The notes beneath the pieces were generated by a model, which was given only the letters and a program-made list of their open reading frames with translations, had not been told where the DNA came from and made no database searches. A program made the translations under genes and the position numbers. Source: Paramacrobiotus richtersi (Eukaryota; Tardigrada; Eutardigrada; Parachela; Macrobiotidae). Taken from it: 23,151 nucleotides of DNA. Shown one piece after another: positions 19,724-23,151 of the stretch. How positions within the stretch are numbered: position 1 is the stretch's first letter; each line of letters begins with the position of its first letter. The DNA is taken from contig JAQGAU010000856.1 of assembly GCA_034698045.1 (NCBI GenBank), positions 1 through 23,151 on the forward strand. Reading direction: 5' to 3'.

Positions 19724-20140
19724 ATGAATATTAACATGTGGATCTTCATCATTTTTCTGCACATTGCTGTGGTTACACCACATGATAGTTATTCCAACAT
19801 GTTTGTTGCGAAAATTATTGGCGGACCCGACTCGGCAAAAGCTGTCGCGGAGCGCACCGGTTTGGAATATATTAGTGAGGTTGGATGTGGGAACTACCAA
19901 GACTGTTATATCTTCATGAATCACAAAATTCCTAAAAGGTCATCGCAGGATTTCAAGGAGACGGATGCCTACACTATGATCCTAGCAGATCCTGAAGTGG
20001 TATGGTTAGAACAAAAACATGCACTGTTGATCGTGTTGCGTGAGCAGACTGACAACCGCAAATCCGGATGTTCGCATCTGCCAACGGAAACGATCTGGAA
20101 CGATATTGTACAAAGATCGTGTTCCCATTTTGCTGTATAA
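19724..20140 (+). CDS. Orphan proprotein-convertase (furin-like) prodomain with signal peptide
   Basis: The 138-residue frame from the Met at 19724 begins with a short polar stretch and a hydrophobic signal-like core (WIFIIFLHIAVV, residues 6-17). The body matches the S8 prodomain of furin/PC-type convertases: SNMFVAKIIGG (where the family has TN-x-FAV-x-x-x-GG), AKAVAERTGL, a Tyr/Phe-containing strand (CYIFMNHK), KRSS, and the diagnostic LADPEVVWLEQ. In convertases this is an intramolecular chaperone and inhibitor, removed at an R-x-K/R-R site. Here the expected dibasic site after WLEQ is absent (HALLIVLRE), the frame ends about 30 residues later, and no subtilisin catalytic domain follows. 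A GT donor (GTGAGC) at 20040 could instead end an exon. It could be a stand-alone inhibitor-like protein or the duplicated first exon of a convertase gene. An upstream Met at 19652 is less likely, because the signal core follows 19724. Confidence 0.6.
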   Translation: MNINMWIFIIFLHIAVVTPHDSYSNMFVAKIIGGPDSAKAVAERTGLEYISEVGCGNYQDCYIFMNHKIPKRSSQDFKETDAYTMILADPEVVWLEQKHALLIVLREQTDNRKSGCSHLPTETIWNDIVQRSCSHFAV

Positions 20141-20296
20141 GGGTCTGCTGTCTGCTAATTTAGTACGTACCTTTGATAGCCCAAACGTATGCTAACCTCT
20201 GTGTACGCCTAGATTGTTTTGATGGCTTGTTCTTGGCCTAGACAGCAAAAATTCTCGTGTTTGGTGAGAACTAATTAGTAATTATTAGTATATTAC
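20141..20296. other. Short AT-rich spacer
   Basis: Nothing is recognised apart from a TAATTAGTAATTATTAG repeat-like stretch at 20270-20288, just before the LINE 3' tip. Confidence 0.4.
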
Positions 20297-20348
20297 TGCC
20301 TTGAGGGGGCTACGCTCCGTTTGCTGGAAGACATTAAACCCATCATAA
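20297..20348 (+). mobile_element. LINE 3' tip (severely 5'-truncated copy)
   Basis: On the plus strand GGGGGCTACGCTCCG followed by AAGACATTAAACC matches the end of the LINE in gene 3 (minus strand, 9375-9410: GGGGGCTTCGCCCCG, AAGACATTAAACC). The stem-loop is kept as GGGGC-TAC-GCTCC with one G-U pair. Only about 50 bases remain, as expected for extreme 5' truncation during target-primed reverse transcription. Confidence 0.65.
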
Positions 20349-20637
20349 AACACCGAAGAGCTTTACTACAGATACGAAGTAAGACCAATCCCCGTAACCA
20401 TCTCCATGATCATCATTGGATAAAAGCTTAAACAAAAATTTCACACACGATTTATGAAAGAATAATGACACACCCATACAAGAAAAGCAAACAACAGTTA
20501 AACTGCGGCTGTCGACGGTCCGAACTGCTAACCGAAAAGGCGCAGTACCAACAAACAGCAAGATCAATTTTTGCAACGGTAACACACAGCAAACAGATTC
20601 TGCAACAGATGCATTCCAACTCAGTCTGGTACTCTAG

Positions 20638-20970
20638 CTAGATATCCGGCGTATCTGGCAGCAGATCTAGACCGCCCGTAGCCATGGCTGGCAGCAAAGC
20701 GACCATAACACGGTCCAAGCAATCGATTTTCGCCTGTATGTCCCTCACCATACATCTTTTCGAAAATGTCCCGTGCTTCCTTACAGCATCCTATCCAGAT
20801 CGCGTAATCGTCAACGAATAGCGGCACCAGCCGGGAGAATGCGGAATTCCGGGTATAAATGAAAGTGCCCGTTACTTGTGGTCAACTCTTCCTTCAGTCA
20901 CTTGAACTGGCACTGGCAAGTGTTCAGCAGGCTCTGGGCACGGTCGATGTGGAATTTCGGCAAAATACGG
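20638..20970 (-). pseudogene. Decayed last exon of a B-type SMYD gene
   Basis: It starts after an acceptor (CTAG at 20971-20974) and reads RILPKFHIDRAQSLLN, like exon 7 of gene 6. It then has an in-frame TGA after QCQFK, a frameshift near 20845 and another near 20750. Fragments such as AIWIGCCKEARDIFEKMYG are clear. It ends at TAG 20638-20640. No exon 6 lies upstream, so it is an isolated pseudo-exon. Confidence 0.75.
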
Positions 20971-22100
20971 CTAGAAATTGAAGCATTACCAATGAAAAAC
21001 AATTTGCTCTGTCTTCAACAAATGCATTTGCAGTTATCTCTAATCCACTTCCAGGAAAAACATCCAAGGTTCATTCTCACACTAATATCGGAAAACAGAT
21101 TATTTGTTAGGTCAATCCGTTTCGTGAATTTGTTAACGAATTGTTGCTCGCTTCGAAGTCGTCACTTGGCTGTTGTAAGTAAGATACCTGTGACCGGGAG
21201 TCGGCGCAAGACGTATCGTACTGCAATTAATGAACCAAATGAACACATTTCATCTTTAATCGTTATCAGCATATTGCCGTGCAAGTATAAATGGTAGCTT
21301 TTGCAATCGAAACGTTTTGTTACTTTCGAGTCTTCGAATGAACACAACAGAAAGCTTTATTTCAAGTTGTTACCAATTCCTAACATTAACTAGCTGATTA
21401 TCACTGGACCAAAGTCCACACAAACAACTGCAAACATAGTATAATTATTTGCGACTTTTAAGTACATAATTATTTTGGTATTACCAGTGACACAGAACCT
21501 GTACAAAAAGACACTGATCGTAGTTCCAGAATATGTATTAAGCTATACTGCCTTGCAAAAAAACAACAGCGTACTTCGGAACAACAAACTGGAATGCTGC
21601 ATTGTGGTTAACCGTGTGAACATTTATGTTGTATATAAACGCGAAATGTCAATACTTGTGCCATATCAATCTCGTCGCCTGTACCGCGACTCTTTCGGGA
21701 TATATCGAGTCACCCTGAATGATTGCAAAACAAAGCAAATTAAGAATAATTTTTCTTGATATACAATTTTTAATCGTACTTTGTTGCAACAAGGCGACCA
21801 ATTCTGCAGTCGATACATCTAGTCATTCGAGTTTCCCGAAGAAACGCTCTAATACATGTATGTGATACGTAGTTATCTGCACGATGTCTGGATGAAAGCT
21901 TAAAATACCATTAAACAAACAATTGCGTATGTACCAAGGGAAGTACGAAACAATACTGGTACATGGCCTATACAAAGGAAAGCGAATAACAATTATATGA
22001 CTGCCATCCGGAAAAGAACCATCGTGCTGATGAACGACAAGTACAAACTCATGTTTTCCATCGGTAACCAGAGCAAATGCACCGAACAACAATCTGGTCA
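20971..22100. other. Gene-free region with remnants of SMYD introns and 5' flank
   Basis: The stretch 21390-21590 resembles 18590-18780, and 21700-22000 resembles the upstream flanks of genes 1 and 4 (for example TTTAATCGTACTTTGTTGCAACAAG against the TTCGTACTTGTTGCAACAAG part near 5768). It therefore looks like the non-coding shell of a lost SMYD gene whose exons 1-6 are gone. None of the small ORFs here is supported. Confidence 0.5.
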
Positions 22101-22141
22101 TCTTATAGTTAGTGATTTCCCGGCATATCTGCCAGCGAATC

Positions 22142-23151
22142 TCAACGGCCCGTAACCACCGCTTTCACCATCCTGGCCGTAATACGGACCAGATCGTCAA
22201 CCGTCGCCCGGGTCTCCTTCGCGCGCTGCGAATCTGGACCGCACACCTTCTCGAAGATATTCCGCGCTTCTTTACAGTATCCCATCCAGATCATGTGGTC
22301 GGCCAGGAACACGGGTGCCAGACGGAGAAACGGGGACTGGCGGGTGGTGGGGACGAGTCCGTCATTTGGGGTCGACCCTGTTTCCATGTAATCAATCAGG
22401 CACTGGCCAGCCTTCAGCAGGTAGTCGGCACGCTGGAGATGGTATTTTGGCAAGATACGGCTAGAAAAACATTACCAATACGTATAAACTGCCTTCTCTT
22501 TAAATCATGGACTGTTTTTTTCCAGTCCACCTTCAATGCAAAAACCTTTCTTACCGCATGCATGCAACCAGTTCCTGGCGTAGCTTCCATGCCTCCTCAT
22601 AATTCCCTTCCTCCACGTACTCTTTCGCCAACTCCCAACCAAAAACAAAGCGCATATGAGCATCAGCACACAAAATACCGCTAGCGTCAATCTCCTCCAA
22701 GAGCAAGCGCTGCTGTCGCAGTCTCTCCTTATTGCTCCACTGCTCCTCCTCGGCTCGTTCCCTGATCAGTTCATACTGGTCTGAAAAGCGCCGAAACTGC
22801 TGCAGTCGGTCAGGACTGGTCACACCACACCGCGGACATGGAGCCAACGAACGGTAATCACTCGGTAAACGTTCCAAACAGCCAGGTGTTGTGCATTTCA
22901 GTGGATTGATTTCCGCTTCCTAAGCAGTAAACCGGTATGTGCAATGAAAGTTTGACAGCGAAATGGACGATACAGTGTACAGAAAGTTTCTATTCAGATG
23001 TAATACTAACATATTCCGGTGAGCACTTGTGACAGATGCACTGGTAACCGTTCCTGTCGGAGAACACAAGACGACGTTCCACCCGCGTCAAGTAGAACGG
23101 ATTCAAGACGCGCACACAGTAGTGCAGCTAAAAAGAGCAAATCATCATATA
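22142..23151 (-). CDS. SMYD-like gene 6 (subfamily B), 3' exons 5-7, continues past right edge
   Basis: Exons: 5 at 23011-23127 (LHYCVRVLNPF, then post-SET CICHKC), 6 at 22555-22919 (365 nt) and 7 at 22142-22460 (319 nt, stop at 22142). All splice sites are GT...AG (GTTAGT after exon 5, GTAAGA after exon 6) and phases agree with the A genes. Exon 6 has C-x4-C-x13-C-x2-C (CTTPGC, CPRC), then a charged helical stretch and ELAKEYVEEGNYEEAWKL, a TPR-like repeat. Exon 7 continues with IWMGYCKEARNIFEKV, also TPR-like. Exons 1-4 lie beyond the window. No defect is visible, so it is probably a working gene and the intact reference for pseudogene 5. Confidence 0.85.

Noticed and set aside
22112-22684. 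190-codon plus ORF
   Set aside because: Antisense shadow of exons 6 and 7 of gene 6, whose minus frames carry conserved motifs and splice sites.
1-23151. tRNA or rRNA genes
   Set aside because: I looked for tRNA B-box-like GGTTCRANNCC and rRNA-like stretches by eye and saw none; a covariance-model scan would be decisive.

Overview
This is a eukaryotic, almost certainly invertebrate-animal, genomic window. It has short introns with clean GT...AG boundaries, SMYD-type SET/MYND genes with a conserved seven-exon structure, non-LTR (LINE) reverse transcriptases, and small inverted-repeat transposons. I cannot assign a species. A compact metazoan genome, for example a tardigrade, is a guess and not shown.

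The backbone is a minus-strand tandem array of SMYD-like genes. Each unit encodes an N-terminal half-SET plus MYND zinc finger (exons 1-2), SET-I helices (exon 3), SET core (exon 4), a post-SET C-x-C-x2-C cluster (exon 5), a second Cys4 cluster with helices (exon 6) and a TPR-like C-terminus (exon 7). Exon phases are the same in every copy: 0, 0, 2, 0, 0, 2.

Two subfamilies are visible. Subfamily A is gene 1 (2568-5238) and gene 4 (11852-14625); both are intact at about 500 aa. Subfamily B is gene 5 (15583-18505, a pseudogene) and gene 6 (22142 to the right edge, partial). A divergent gene 3 (7437-10902) has exons 1-4 only. Relics of B 3' exons lie at 18872-18957 and 20638-20970, and a copied A 3' end lies at 5997-6912. 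The order A-B, fragment-gene 3, A-B, relics-B suggests an A+B ancestral repeat unit reshuffled by recombination.

Mobile DNA is dense. There is a LINE RT running off the left edge (1-1410), broken by a 94-bp MITE with a 9-bp target duplication. A 5'-truncated LINE sits in intron 1 of gene 3, in frame with the MYND exon. An 815-bp element with TTA target duplications lies inside exon 6 of gene 5. A 164-bp palindromic element, also with TTA duplications, and other palindromes lie in intron 2 of gene 3. A second LINE 3' tip is at about 20297-20348.

The only plausible plus-strand gene is a lone proprotein-convertase (furin-type) prodomain with signal peptide at 19724-20140, with no catalytic domain in the window. 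A small captured-looking C-terminal exon is at 6964-7093.

The most interesting points are these. All four readable SET cores have lost the SAM-binding Asn-His of the NHSC motif, so the family may be non-catalytic. A MYND-reverse transcriptase chimeric ORF exists. The convertase prodomain is an orphan. Several transposon insertions and footprints record how the array is decaying.
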